A stretch of 55,533 nt of DNA. Origin: Fragilaria crotonensis. Taxonomy: Eukaryota; Bacillariophyta; Fragilariophyceae; Fragilariales; Fragilariaceae. The notes under the pieces are model-generated. The model saw only the letters and a program-made list of their open reading frames with translations, was not told where the DNA came from and did no database searches. Position numbers and translations under genes: made by a program. The stretch's first letter is position 1, and the number at the start of each line of letters is the position of its first letter. This document shows positions 31,485-42,736 of the stretch, in pieces. Location of the stretch: assembly GCA_022925895.1 (NCBI GenBank), contig JAKSYS010000406.1, positions 1-55,533 of the forward strand, in the 5' to 3' direction.

Positions 31485-33496
31485 ATGAGTAGATTCAACA
31501 CCATCGAATCATTACGCCCGCAGGACGACAGCGATGAGTTCAGTTGCGTCGATTTGTATGCCGTTGTAGAGGGAAGGGCACGACCAAACCCTCAAAGACC
31601 ACTGGTTGGGACAGGGACAGGCAAGAATGAGCGTTCAAGTCGAGACGAAAAAGAGCAGCTTCAGCGCATGGCTGATAACGATGCTGAGCAGAGAAAGATG
31701 ATCAGGGCGAAAGCGTTGGAGCAAAAGAGCAGTAGAAGACTCGATCAGGTTCAAGCGACTTCATATCCGTCAATCGAAAAGCACAAGGACATGGCAGACT
31801 CAGCGAAAGGTACTTCATGCAACGACAAAATCGAATCGTCGGACAAACCTCGTTTCAAGCCTTCATGCTCATCGTCGCAGTCCACGATCCCTCACCGCAG
31901 TCCTGCTGCTGCACCACGAAGAAAACTTCATGACATCCCCGTCCGCAGTGTTTCTCCTGCTCCAAGAGGTAGACATCATACCGACAGTGCTGCAGGTGCA
32001 TCCGTGGATGCTAAAGTTCCTGACACTAATCATACACGAGCAAGACGGAGAAGCACCATGGACAACTCATTCATCGGGTATCAGCCTGATCGTCACAACA
32101 GTTCTGCTCCAAGAAGTAATCGTGATATCAACAAAGAAGCCGGTCAAGTTCCTACCAAACCAGGTCAAGGAAGTCGGAGTCGATCCATCGACAAGGCTCC
32201 AAGCCGCAGTTCTGTTGCAACAAGTCGACACGATACGAACAACCAAGCCACTTCCTCGGTCGGCGCTCAAGTTCCTGCTCTACATACGCGGGCAAGACGG
32301 AGAAGCACCATGGACAACTCATTTATTGGACTGCAGATTGATCTTCGCAGTTCTTCTCCAGCGACTAGGCGTGATGTCAAAATGAAGCCACAACTCATGT
32401 TCCTACTAAACCAGGTCAAGGAAGTCGGAGTCGATCCATCGACAATGACAATGCTTCAAGCCGCAGTTCTGTCGCAACCAGTAGGCATGATACAACCAAC
32501 GAAGCCACTTCCTCTTTTGGTGCTCAAAATCCTGCTCAACATACGCGTGCAAGGCGTAGAAGCACCATGGACAACGCATTCATTGGATATCAGCCTGATC
32601 TTCACCATGGTTCTGCTCCAAGGAGTAGTCGTGATATCAACAATGAAGCCACCACTCAAGTTCCTACTAAACGTTCTCAAACATGTCGGAGTGGCTCCAT
32701 CGACGATGACAATGCTCCAAGTCGCAGTTCTGTCGCAACCAGTAGACAAGATAAAACCAACGAAGCCTCTTCCTCTGTCGGTGCTCAAGATCCTGCTCAG
32801 CATATGCGAGCACGACGTAGAAGCACCATGGACAACGCCTTCATTGGATATCAGCCTGATCTTCAACATAGTTCTGCTCCGAAGAGTAGCCGTGATATCA
32901 ACAATGAAAGCGCCACTCAAGTTCCCATTAAACCCACTCAAGCCTTTCGGGGTAGCTCCGTGGACAATGCTTCGATTGTGCATCAGCCTGTTCGTCACCC
33001 CAGTGATGCTCAAAGAAGTAGACGTGATGTCAACACTGAAGCCACTGCCTTTGCGGATGCTCAAGTTCCTGCTGAAAAGGCACGTGCAGGTCGGAGTATT
33101 TCCATCGACAAGGCTTCCATTGCATTTCTGCCTGAGCTTCACCGCAATGCTGCTCAACGAAGCAGGGGTGATATCAACAAAGAACCCACTTCCTCTTCGG
33201 TTGCTCACTTTCCTGCCAAACATACACTAACACGAGAAAGATTGAGGAACTCGATGGACAATCAATCCGTTGGAATACACACAGACCCATCTGGTCCTTC
33301 GCCATTGCCTCGGAAGAAACCTTCGATGCATTCAATCGACGGGTCTGGAATTCAAGCAGCTCAACCGCAAAGCTACATTCGATCGAAGGGCTTGACGGAC
33401 GATATCGCCAAGCCTTCGTTGTCTCCGAAAATAAATGGAGGCAAGTCATCTATTATTGGGAGGCAGACCTTGTGCAAAACTCCGGTACACAAGTAA
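31485..33496 (+). CDS. serine/arginine repeat protein, paralogue A
   Basis: The chosen ATG begins a frame whose head (DSDEFSCVDLYAVVEGRA) is shared with the paralogue at 42737. A charged helical segment (QRMADNDAEQRKMIRAKALE) follows, then SDKPRFKPSCSSSQS, then 6-7 diverged tandem repeats of 45-80 aa with the core RARRRSTMDNxFIGYQPDL, SSAPRSxRDIN and VPxK/AQVPA. At 32379-32382 one A is missing from an A-run. The repeat pattern continues in the next frame to 33496, giving about 670 aa. The RRRS(T/I)MDN core resembles a substrate site for basophilic kinases. No catalytic domain, signal peptide or membrane segment. Family unknown, possibly lineage-specific. Confidence 0.75.
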
Positions 33497-34020
33497 ACGT
33501 AAAATTTTTGTAATTGTCAGTAATAGGATGATTATGAGAAGAGAGATGCTAACGACTTGTTAAATTGTCGTAGACCAAGAGCGCACGAAGACTTTGGCTG
33601 CTCTCTCACATAACTCAATGGGTTAGCATCCAGCGATCACGTTCGTCGTCGGTCCGACAATGAAAAACGATGAGATCTAACCTTTCGCAAAGGGTGTCAA
33701 ACGATTTAGGTAAATAATTTTTCATTATATCATCCTTTGTCGTGTTTTCTTTTACAGTAATCAGTACTCGGCTATATTCGTCGTTCGTTTTCTTTTATTA
33801 CAGGACTTTAATCCCTGTCGTGTCATTTGAGTCCGGTCCCATAGTTCATCCTAAAGCTTCGGGTCCCCAGAAATGCACGGGTGAGTTTCGCTTAGCAGGA
33901 TCCATTCGAACATCAATAATGTGCGATCCAATGTAACGTAGGAAAACGCTAAATTACTGATGATGGGAGATGGGATACGCGCTAATGTCCTTATCCGAGC
34001 CATGGACTGGCATTACAGCG
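33497..34020 (+). repeat. 3' flank of paralogue A, duplicated with the gene
   Basis: Similar to the flank of paralogue B at about 44002-44570. Shared blocks include GGCTGCTCTCT, ATGAGATCTAACCTTTCG (B: ATGAGAGGTTAGCCTTCG), two pyrimidine-rich TTTTACAG sites, GAGTCCGGTCCCAT, GGATCCATTCGAACATC and GATGGGATACGCGC. No intact coding frame. Confidence 0.7.
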
Positions 34021-34449
34021 CAAAACTCTCCTGTCGCGACGTTCTTGAGAATCGCTGCGAGGATGGTGAATGTGCTTTACCACACCGCTTCTGTTCTCCA
34101 GAGCGAATAACTTAACAACAAAATCCTCGCTCATCGAACCATCGCAAGCACAAAAGAGTTCAGGACGATGGATTATAGGGCTTGGTCCTTCGAACGTATT
34201 GTTGCCTTGTTCAACGAAGCGAATTTGACCATGCGAACTGCTGCGTGGCGATATTCATGATTCTTGTCATGTATCAAAAGCTCACGAACCACGCCGACAC
34301 GATTGGCGACAGACGTCAGCCTGCAACCGCATCTACCGCGCATGTTGCTGCGCCGCAGCCGACCAGGGGGGAAACCAGCTATCACCTTGACTTGGTCCGC
34401 AAGACCTTTGCGGCCTTGAACACAAGTCGTTACATACGACGACGCCGAA

Positions 34450-35950
34450 CTTAACGAATTTGAAGAACCAACCCCCTTGGTTGACATGAGACTGAACGCA
34501 CACGAGACATCAGAGGCAGAAGCGAGCTCCGATGAAGCGACTAGAACCTTATTTGACCACAACACAATCGACTTGGACACAAAAAGAGGAGACCAAACGC
34601 AGACGCAGCCATCAAGGGCACCCTCGATGCGACCGCCGAAATGATGAGCCTGCACTTCCACCATGGGCACGTCCCTTTTTCCGAGGATCCAGAACATGAC
34701 CGAGGCCGCAACGCTTCCGTCGATATTGGCTGATTGTCGAGATTCCACAAGTGTGTGTCATGCAATTACGACAGAATGAACAGGAGAGCGAAGCTACCGA
34801 AGGCTACAACGAAACCAATAAGGGCGGTCGCGGTCAAGAAATGACACCAGGTTCATGTGTCTCCATCGAGCAGCACAAATCCACTACCTGGTACCCCAAG
34901 GCTGATCAGTCACATCAGGGCACGTCGACAATCCAACAGTACCCTTGCGCGACAGTATTCGTCGACTACCACAGTGGCCTCGTCGCATCAAATACATCCA
35001 CCTCCAGAAAACACTCTAGGCTCTAGGGGGGAAAGAAAGCTGTTGAGACGCAGTAGGTGAGTCACCGTACGACACTCACATGCAGACAACGGAAGATTGG
35101 CGACAACGTCTTCGTAAACCACGCGCGAGAAACCATGAAGGCATCAGTAATTGAAACGAATCTGAGAGCTGCAAGGGCACCCAACGACGATGCCCACGTA
35201 CGCCGAAGCGCAGTGGCCGAAGGCGATCACGAGCAACCTATTGCATACGGCCATACGAATGGCGCGGCGAAGCGAACGAGATTCTGAATTCAACCCCACG
35301 CAAATCAAATAAGGGGCAGATCTCCAACCAGCTGTTCGCAAAACCTGGAGCACCGATATCGCTTAGACACTTCCACACGTTCGGTTGCCCGATACATGTC
35401 CTCAACAACGAGTTGGCAGCTGGTCAACCAATTCCAAAATGCGTTTTGAGCACGAGCACCGGACTCGCGTCGCCAAAATTCCACGACGCCTTCGACGAAC
35501 TATTCGAAACAGTCAGAGATAGAACGATTGGACTATCACCACGACAATGATTTGCCAGTCAGCCACGCATTCAAACCACGAGGATCGACCAGGAATGTAA
35601 AGGGAGGCAATGATACAACTGGTGAGCGAAGAGACAGGGACGCAAAACGGGGCGAACAACGTTACTCCTTTCAGGGTCGAACGCTCACAACAGGAATGTG
35701 ACGAGTTAGCTGCAGCTGGCCTATCATCACCGACCACTTCGAACGAGAGCGAATCACTCTTTGTCAACGAAAGAAAACGCAAGTCGACGAGATCGCAAAG
35801 CAACACAAATCGACTCAGAGGTTGACCAACAGTACATGAAGCGGTTTCACGCGAGAGATCTAACACAAACGACAGTTGTGCAGTACAACGAGCAATAATC
35901 GATGCAGAAGAGTCGGTCATCACTTACGAAGAGACCCAATCTCTCTAGCG
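34450..35950 (+). pseudogene. decayed Copia element (pre-integrase to start of RT)
   Basis: Ordered pieces of CoDi-type pol are recognisable despite stops and shifts. A gag-pre-integrase block (MMSLHFHHGHVPFSRIQNM) lies near 34640-34700. An integrase start (PGSCVSIEQ, then CATVFVDYHSGLV) lies at 34850-34990. HADNGRLATTSS lies near 35075. HTFGCPIHVLNN and STGLASPKFHDAFDELFETV lie at 35365-35515. It belongs to a different subfamily from the intact element next to it. LTRs not found. Confidence 0.65.
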
Positions 35951-36629
35951 GCACGCTCCGACCGAGGTAGTACACGATTTATGTACAGAGTAATGATGTA
36001 CAGTAACTATGGTCGTGCGTCGTGCCTATAATTCTCTCTTATACGAGGAGAAATGGCAGAACTACAGGCACGACCACTCTACAGTAGAAAACAGGTGTTT
36101 GCATTGTTAAACATATAACTTATAACTTATAACTAATACAACAAACAGATTGTTTGAAGGGACTGTAGGAAATGAACTATGTTAGCACTGGATGGATTTC
36201 ATCAGATGAAACATAAATGACGTTGATTTTTGACACCAAAACAACAAGTTTGTGTTTTCTTAAGCATCGGCCTAAAAGTACTTCTGACACCATTGAACAC
36301 TCTTGTTCCTCTGTCATCTATTGCAATGATGCCATGCTACAAATTGTACACAAATCAAGAGGAGCTGTACCTTTTGTCCCAGATCAATGAAAGACAAGAT
36401 CAGGTGAGACCTTGAGAGTGTTGTCATTGCTTTCACCTTCATCAGTCACACGCTCGAAGGAGGAGGAATCTGAGGGGCAACACGGCGGACAAGTTTAGCA
36501 ACCGTATGGTACACGCGCAACTGGACGTTTCCAGTTCTGACCCGGATGCACTCCGGAGCATGAACAAATGGACAGGAGACAGGAGTGATGCAATGCGTGC
36601 CGGGTTGATGTACACAGTGCTGATGACAT
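35951..36629. other. spacer upstream of the Copia insertion
   Basis: Short frames only. The last bases before 36630 are the original target site. Confidence 0.4.
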
Positions 36630-36634
36630 CCTTG
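36630..36634. repeat. target-site duplication CCTTG (left)
   Basis: The same five bases follow the right LTR at 42169-42173. A 5-bp duplication is normal for Copia integration. Confidence 0.85.
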
Positions 36635-36770
36635 TGTTGTTATCCCCGGGGAACCCGGAGGGTCATTGTGATTACGTCACAGGTCGCAACACTATGCCCA
36701 AGTCCAGGGCCACCCAAATCTAGCTCATAATTTATGTAGCTCACCGTTTTGAACGACAAGCACTTCAATA
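36635..36770 (+). repeat. 5' LTR, 136 bp
   Basis: Begins TGTTGTTATCCCC and ends GCACTTCAATA, so it is TG...TA rather than the usual TG...CA. The boundary is fixed by comparison with the 3' LTR and by the target-site duplication. Confidence 0.93.
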
Positions 36771-36894
36771 GAGCTACATAACCTTTTCAACCCTCGGCGT
36801 CGAGAACGATCGCCGTATACCTCCGCCGACGTAGTCATCAATACTACTCGGATATCGTGTTGTGTGTCGAGACTTTTCTCCACCGACTTTCACC

Positions 36895-37971
36895 ATGTCC
36901 TCGTCCGCGAAATTCAATTTCCCATTTGACACGTTGACACCCATCACTGGCAAACCAACAAATACCACGTTGCAGCTCCTACAGCGCCAACTATTCACGA
37001 ATGCACGTTCCGTCCCATCCGCCCGAGGCGGTGGTCTTCACGGACATTTGGCCATCCTCCTCAGCGACGCCGATTACATCGCTCGCGTCGGGGTTGCCTT
37101 TATCATTCCTGTGCATCCTGGTCCGCCTCCCATTGCCGCCGGCACTGCCGCAGCCATTTCCGTTGCCCTCCGAGCCTACACGGATGCCCTTGACGATGTT
37201 GCTCTATACAACAATTTGCGTGCAGCCTTAACCGCCCAAATTCTGACTGCCGTTAATCCCTCGTTTCTTAGCGCACTCGAAGATCCCGATTTTGGATTTG
37301 GCGACATCACACCATTCGCCATGCTACAACATCTTCGCAACGAGTATGGTACCATGACACCGGAGGAGTTGGAACGCAACCGCGCCGCACTCTCCGAACC
37401 ATGGAATTTCGATGATCCCATCGAGGATTTATGGGCGAAAATATCTAACATTCAACGCGTCGCAACACTCGGAGCGCTTCCCATTCCTGATCTCACGGTC
37501 ATCACGCTCACTTTGGCAATGATTGAGAAAACTGGTCTCTTGTCTACTACTACTGACAAGTTCAGATTGCGACCAACCACCGAATGGACGCTCGACCTTT
37601 TCAAGGCCGAATTCAAGTTGGGGAATCAAGAGCGCATTCGCCGCCTAACAGCTAGCGACGCGGGCTTCCATGGCGCACATCATGCAACCATCATCACCCC
37701 ACCGCCCAATACCGCTGCGGCCGCAACTACGCCTTCAACGGCAACCGCCCCACCACCTCCGCCGACGCAACACGTCTCTGTCGAAGGCGGCAAAATGTAT
37801 TATTGCTGGTCGCACGGTCTTTCGCCAAATCGGAAGCACACTTCCGCCACGTGTTTGAACAAAGCGGCTGGACATCGCGACGACGCTACCGCATTCCGCA
37901 TGCACGGCGGCAACAACACTATCGCCACTGGTCGTCCTCGTCGGTTTCCAACAACTACCACACAAGAGTGA
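36895..37971 (+). CDS. gag: Copia Gag
   Basis: 358 aa from the ATG at 36895, which has a better context than 36862. The helical capsid-like region includes LEDPDFGFGDITPF and ALSEPWNFDDPIEDLW. Near the C-terminus lies a zinc-knuckle-like YCWSHGLSPNRKHTSATC with following His residues, the form seen in diatom Copia Gag. It should package element RNA into virus-like particles. After the stop the same frame stays coding-like as far as the protease region (GYTHLSSTPVGPPPAFL), so the stop may be a frame break. Confidence 0.85.
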   Translation: MSSSAKFNFPFDTLTPITGKPTNTTLQLLQRQLFTNARSVPSARGGGLHGHLAILLSDADYIARVGVAFIIPVHPGPPPIAAGTAAAISVALRAYTDALDDVALYNNLRAALTAQILTAVNPSFLSALEDPDFGFGDITPFAMLQHLRNEYGTMTPEELERNRAALSEPWNFDDPIEDLWAKISNIQRVATLGALPIPDLTVITLTLAMIEKTGLLSTTTDKFRLRPTTEWTLDLFKAEFKLGNQERIRRLTASDAGFHGAHHATIITPPPNTAAAATTPSTATAPPPPPTQHVSVEGGKMYYCWSHGLSPNRKHTSATCLNKAAGHRDDATAFRMHGGNNTIATGRPRRFPTTTTQE

Positions 37972-38101
37972 CGCCGAGGGGAGCCTGCCCCAAGTTGCAA
38001 TTTAGTACTGTGTTCCCCACCGCCAGATAACGTTTTAAACGATATTGGTTACACTCATCTATCTTCTACGCCTGTAGGTCCCCCACCAGCCTTTCTCCGA
38101 A

Positions 38102-39436
38102 ATGACTGCCATCGCAGACAGTGGCAGCACCGCTCACTTCTGCACTATTGCCGCCACAGTAATAAACAAACGCATAACCAGCACCCCTATCGGCATTACC
38201 AATCCTAACGGTACGGTTATGTATTCAACTCACGAAGCCGATCTAGACATCCCTTGTCTCCCCGCCGCCGCTCGCCGCGTTCACATTGTTCCTGCCCTAA
38301 AATCCCACTCGTTGCTATCAATGGGCCAATTGTGCGATGCCGGGTGCGAAGTTGTGTTTTCCGCTGCGGCCGTCCATGTCCATCACAACGACAAGCTCAT
38401 CATGAGTGGCGACCGGTCACCGCTCACCGGCCTCTGGCATCTCGACCTCGTCAACGTCACACCAGCGCTGCCACCCACACCGCCCGCCAACAACTTACAT
38501 CTCAGCTTCGCCGCCATCGCATCCACCACGCCTGCCGACCTCGTTGCGTTTGCACACGCAACCATGTTTTCTCCGGCACTCTCCACGCTCAAAACTGCGC
38601 TGGACCGCGGTTACGTCCCAGATTTCCATGGCCTCACGACCAAAACCTTGTCCCGCTACCCACCCCTGTCCGTAGCGATGATCAAAGGCCATCTCGATCA
38701 ATCGCGCAAGAATCTCCGGTCGACTAAAGCCCACACCACCGACGCACCTGTCGCCCCTAGTCCCGACGACGAAGACGATGATACCAGCTCCCATTTCCCG
38801 TTGAGTGAACCGCAAAACACCCGCACACATCATTGTTTTGCAGCCATCTTTGAGCCTGCCACCGGCCAGATTCATACCGATCAAACAGGCCGTTTTATCG
38901 TCGCATCCAGTACCGGCAACAACTATATCCTGGTATTATATGATTACGACAGCAACAGCATCCTGGTGGAACCGATGCGAAATCGTACCGGCGCCTGTAT
39001 TCTCACTGCCTTCAAGGTTCTCCACGCCCGCCTTGTCGCCGCCGGTCTCCGCCCACGCCTCCAACGCCTCGACAATGAATGCTCTACGGCATTGAAGACA
39101 TTTCTCACTGCCGAAGACATCGATTATCAACTCGTGCCTCCTGGCGTACACCGCCGCAACGCAGCCGAACGTGCCATCCGCACTTTCAAAAACCACTTTA
39201 TTGCCGGCTTGTGCAGCGTCGACAAACACTTCCCATTACATCTGTGGGATAGACTCCTGCCCCAGGCCGAAACAACATTAAACTTGTTGCGCGGCTCGCG
39301 CATCAACCCGAAACTGTCTGCATATGCACAACTCCATGGCGTTCGACTGCAACCGCACTCCCATGGCACCGCCTGGCATCCGCGTCCTTGTACATGTCAA
39401 GCCCCACGATCGCACCACCTGGTCTCCACATGGTGA
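38102..39436 (+). CDS. pol: Copia pol, protease and integrase part
   Basis: 444 aa. The aspartic protease active site is DSGST near the start. The integrase core carries HTDQTGRF, then LDNECS, then RNAAERAIRTFKNHF with the Glu of the D,D-35-E triad. The frame departs from the family pattern after KLSAYAQLHG at about 39338, where the expected continuation (AFDCNRTPMAPPG, then GEDGWYTGPALN) is found in another frame. The last 30 residues of this frame are therefore not genuine. Confidence 0.85.
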   Translation: MTAIADSGSTAHFCTIAATVINKRITSTPIGITNPNGTVMYSTHEADLDIPCLPAAARRVHIVPALKSHSLLSMGQLCDAGCEVVFSAAAVHVHHNDKLIMSGDRSPLTGLWHLDLVNVTPALPPTPPANNLHLSFAAIASTTPADLVAFAHATMFSPALSTLKTALDRGYVPDFHGLTTKTLSRYPPLSVAMIKGHLDQSRKNLRSTKAHTTDAPVAPSPDDEDDDTSSHFPLSEPQNTRTHHCFAAIFEPATGQIHTDQTGRFIVASSTGNNYILVLYDYDSNSILVEPMRNRTGACILTAFKVLHARLVAAGLRPRLQRLDNECSTALKTFLTAEDIDYQLVPPGVHRRNAAERAIRTFKNHFIAGLCSVDKHFPLHLWDRLLPQAETTLNLLRGSRINPKLSAYAQLHGVRLQPHSHGTAWHPRPCTCQAPRSHHLVSTW

Positions 39437-39550
39437 GGATGGTTGGTATACCGGCCCCGCCCTGAATCCTACCGTTGTTACACAGTTTGATATGGGCCTC
39501 ACGAGCAACGCGCATCTGCGACACGCTCACATGGTTACCCACCGCTACCG

Positions 39551-42121
39551 ATGCCTGTCGCTTCATCCGCGGATCGCATTCTCGCCGGAATTTCCGCCAT
39601 CTTGCACGCATTGCAGCATCCATCCCCCGCGTCGCCATTAGCACCGCTCACGACCACCCATCACGACGCCGTCATACGCCTTACTGACCTCCTCAACGCC
39701 GTCGTCACCCCACCAACGCCAACGACTCTCGACGCGCCCGCCGCCATTGCACCTACGGCCCTGCTGCCAACGACCGCAACACAATCCGAGTCCGTGCCCG
39801 AATCCCACGCCGATGCAGATCCACCACTGAGGGTGGCGTTGCCACCCTCGTTCCCCGATGCATCTCTGAGGGTGCCCAGCACTAGCCCCCCATCCTCTGC
39901 CGTCAACGTGCCCAGTCCCCGTACGGTCCCCTTCGCGCCGTTGCCGTCCGATCTCGTCGTCGCCACGTTCGCCAACTCTACCGGACTCCGTGGTAAACAA
40001 CGACGCAGGGCCACGCGCCGCCGTCTACCCCCACCGCCCTGCGAGAATACCGCCCAGACTCTCCCTCCCACCAAACGACACACCAACGCGCGGCCTCCGG
40101 ACCTTCCTTCGTCGCCCCCATCGGCTTCCCGCGCTAAGCCACGACACTCCCACGGCACCCGCCTTGCCTCACGTCTACGGCACATATCCGCCGCTGCTCG
40201 CGCCGTCATTCTTGCTTCGGCTCGCGCTGCGCACACGGCAGCACCGTCTCACTATGCACTACACGGTAACGCATTCAATCCTGACACCGGCAAACTGGCT
40301 GAGTATCGCGAACTCAGCCAGTGCAGCGAAGGTGCTTTATGGCAAAGCTCCAACGCGGATGAAATCGGTCGACTTGCCCAAGGACACGGCGATCAAAAAG
40401 GCACCAACACTATGTTTTTTATCAACGTGTCCGACATTCCCAAAGGGCGCAAGGCAACGTATTTGCGCGTCGTTTCCGCCATGCGTCCAGAAAAAGCAAA
40501 CCCACGGCGCGTGCGTTGGACCGTCGGTGGCGATCGCATCGATTATCCCGACGACGTCAGCACCAAAACCGCCGACCTCACCACCGCCAAACTCCTCATC
40601 AACAGCACCATCTCGACGCCCAATGCGCGCTACATGACTGCTGACCTCAAGGATTTCTATCTTGGAACCCCCATGTCCAGGTACGAATATATGCGCATTC
40701 CCATCGACATGTTGCCAGATGCCATCATCGACGAATACAACTTACGTCCGCTCTTTCACAACGGATACGTTTACGTCGAAATTCGTCGCGGCATGTACGG
40801 CCTCCCGCAAGCCGGCCGTCTTGCCAATGACCAACTCATTGCGTTCTTGGCACCGCACGGATATCGCCCCGTCCCGCTCACGCCTGGATTATGGCGCCAC
40901 GACACCAAAGACATCGTCTTCAGCTTAGTCGTTGACGACTTTGGCGTTCATTACACTTCACGCACCGACGCCGAACACCTTATCTCTACCCTCGAATCCG
41001 CGTATCAAGTCAGCACTGATTGGACGGGTTCGCGATATTGCGGTTTAACGTTGCGTTGGGATTACGACGCCCGAACATGCGACATTTCCATGCCCGGTTA
41101 CATCGAACGCGCATTACTGCGCTTCCAGCATCCATTGCCCACCAAACCCGAACATTCTCCCCACCCCTGGCAAAAGCCCAACTACGGCGCCAAAACCCAA
41201 TTTGCCATCGTACCTGATGACGCCACCGCTCTCGATGCCACCGACAAGCGCCGCATTCTCGAAGTTCTCGGTACACTCCTTTTCTACGCTCGCGCCATCG
41301 ACTCCACACTACTCACCGCCATCGGCGAACTCGCCACGGAACAATCCGAAGGCACCAAAACAACGATGGAGAAGCTCTCCCAACTTCTGAATTACTGCGC
41401 CACGCATCCCAATGCCACTGTCCGCTTCACCGCCAGCGACATGATCCTTGCGGTCGAAAGTGATGCTTCCTATCTGTCGGTCGTCAAAGCCCGTTCGCGT
41501 GCTGCAGGATATTTTTATCTCACCACTGCGCCCGTTACATCCACCGCCGCGCTCAAACCAAATGGCGCCGTCCACGTCCTCTGCCACATCATGCGCGAGG
41601 TTCTCTCCAGCGCCGCTGAAGCCGAACTTGGTGCTCTGTTTCATAACGGAAAGGAAGCATGCCCCCTCCGCATTGCTCTTGAAGAAATGGGCCATCCCCA
41701 GCCTGCAACCCCCATGGCTACCGACAACAATACTGCCAGCGGCATTGCTACTGATACTGTCAAACAAAAACGGTCCAAAGCAATCGACATGCGATTTTAC
41801 TGGATCCGCGATCGTGTTCGACAAGGCCAGTTCAAAATCTACTGGAGCAAAGGTCAAACCAACCGTGCCGATTATTTTTCCAAACATCACTCTTCTTCTC
41901 ATCATCAGGCAATTCGTTCCACATATTTATATTCACCTACGAATCCTACGCGAAATTACTTCGACTGCCTGTCCGATGACGTCGCTCCACCGCTTCCTAC
42001 AGCCAATTCTACAGTGGCCCCTGGTGAGGGTGTGTTGTTATCCCCGGGGAACCCGGAGGGTCATTGTGATTACGTCACAGGTCGCAACACTATGCCCAAG
42101 TCCAGGGCCACCCAAATCTAG
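39551..42121 (+). CDS. pol: Copia pol, reverse transcriptase and RNase H part
   Basis: 856 aa. A Pro/Ala-rich linker runs to about residue 240. RT follows with TADLKDFYLGTPM, RGMYGLPQAGRLAND and the catalytic SLVVDDFGV (usually YVDDI). RNase H/C-terminal motifs: VESDASYLS, SAAEAELGALF, TDNNTASGIAT, IDMRFYWIRDRV and NRADYFSKHH. The frame runs 89 bases into the 3' LTR before stopping, so the extreme C-terminus is LTR-encoded. Confidence 0.88.
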   Translation: MPVASSADRILAGISAILHALQHPSPASPLAPLTTTHHDAVIRLTDLLNAVVTPPTPTTLDAPAAIAPTALLPTTATQSESVPESHADADPPLRVALPPSFPDASLRVPSTSPPSSAVNVPSPRTVPFAPLPSDLVVATFANSTGLRGKQRRRATRRRLPPPPCENTAQTLPPTKRHTNARPPDLPSSPPSASRAKPRHSHGTRLASRLRHISAAARAVILASARAAHTAAPSHYALHGNAFNPDTGKLAEYRELSQCSEGALWQSSNADEIGRLAQGHGDQKGTNTMFFINVSDIPKGRKATYLRVVSAMRPEKANPRRVRWTVGGDRIDYPDDVSTKTADLTTAKLLINSTISTPNARYMTADLKDFYLGTPMSRYEYMRIPIDMLPDAIIDEYNLRPLFHNGYVYVEIRRGMYGLPQAGRLANDQLIAFLAPHGYRPVPLTPGLWRHDTKDIVFSLVVDDFGVHYTSRTDAEHLISTLESAYQVSTDWTGSRYCGLTLRWDYDARTCDISMPGYIERALLRFQHPLPTKPEHSPHPWQKPNYGAKTQFAIVPDDATALDATDKRRILEVLGTLLFYARAIDSTLLTAIGELATEQSEGTKTTMEKLSQLLNYCATHPNATVRFTASDMILAVESDASYLSVVKARSRAAGYFYLTTAPVTSTAALKPNGAVHVLCHIMREVLSSAAEAELGALFHNGKEACPLRIALEEMGHPQPATPMATDNNTASGIATDTVKQKRSKAIDMRFYWIRDRVRQGQFKIYWSKGQTNRADYFSKHHSSSHHQAIRSTYLYSPTNPTRNYFDCLSDDVAPPLPTANSTVAPGEGVLLSPGNPEGHCDYVTGRNTMPKSRATQI

Positions 42122-42168
42122 CTCATAATTTATGTAGCTCACCGTTTTGAACGACAAGCACTTCAATA
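42033..42168 (+). repeat. 3' LTR, 136 bp
   Basis: Reads identical to the 5' LTR over 136 bases and is followed by CCTTG. Confidence 0.93.
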
Positions 42169-42173
42169 CCTTG
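42169..42173. repeat. target-site duplication CCTTG (right)
   Basis: Matches 36630-36634. Confidence 0.85.
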
Positions 42174-42736
42174 ACCAAGGTCACTTCTACAAGGCGGCAT
42201 TTTATAAGGCACTGAGCCTCGCTCAGATCAGGCAGTCGGATATCGTTCACGACTATAAACATCAAAGTGGCCGGCACAGGAGAGTTCAAAGATGTGAGAA
42301 AAGTGGCGAAAAGTCTTAATGTTCCCGGTTGGCGTAACCATCACGATCTTGTTATGTTTTTGGGGTCATCCATAAATGGTGCTAACTGTCCTCATGTGAC
42401 ATTTCGTGCAATTTGATACCGTAAACCGTAACTCATGTACCTGGTACAAGAACTGGGAGATGGGTAATGGCGTAATGGCCATTGCCAATGGGCAGAACAC
42501 GCACTGACTGTACCTATAGCCTTCAGTCCCACAAATGTCCCCACATAGTCGAAGCAGGGATGTCTCTCAAATCTCACGGTTAAATCACGATCACAAACAT
42601 GTGCCCTACATAGCCAAGGTGTAGAAAGTATAAACATTATTCCGGAGTTACAAGTGAACGAGACGTATCATACGAGTAGCTGAAGTAGTCATAAGATTCC
42701 ATCAAATTGTACTTTACCACTTCCTACGACCAAAAA
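42174..42736. other. spacer upstream of paralogue B
   Basis: No gene seen. Presumed promoter of the following gene. Confidence 0.4.

Larger units (their letters stand above)
36635..42168 (+). mobile_element. full-length Copia LTR retrotransposon (CoDi-like)
   Basis: 5,534 bp bounded by two 136-bp LTRs that I read as identical and by the 5-bp duplication CCTTG. Internal order is gag, protease, integrase, reverse transcriptase, RNase H, which defines Ty1/Copia. LTR identity shows a recent insertion. A purine-rich tract (TGGTGAGGG) precedes the 3' LTR. The gag-pol frame is interrupted between gag and protease and several times around 39340-39550. Confidence 0.95.

Noticed and set aside
34173..34748. 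191-aa minus-strand frame
   Set aside because: Antisense to a recognisable Copia pre-integrase remnant on the plus strand.
39638..40236. Minus-strand frames of 120-191 aa in the Copia linker
   Set aside because: GC-rich, Pro/Ala/Arg-coding pol linker gives open antisense frames; no features.
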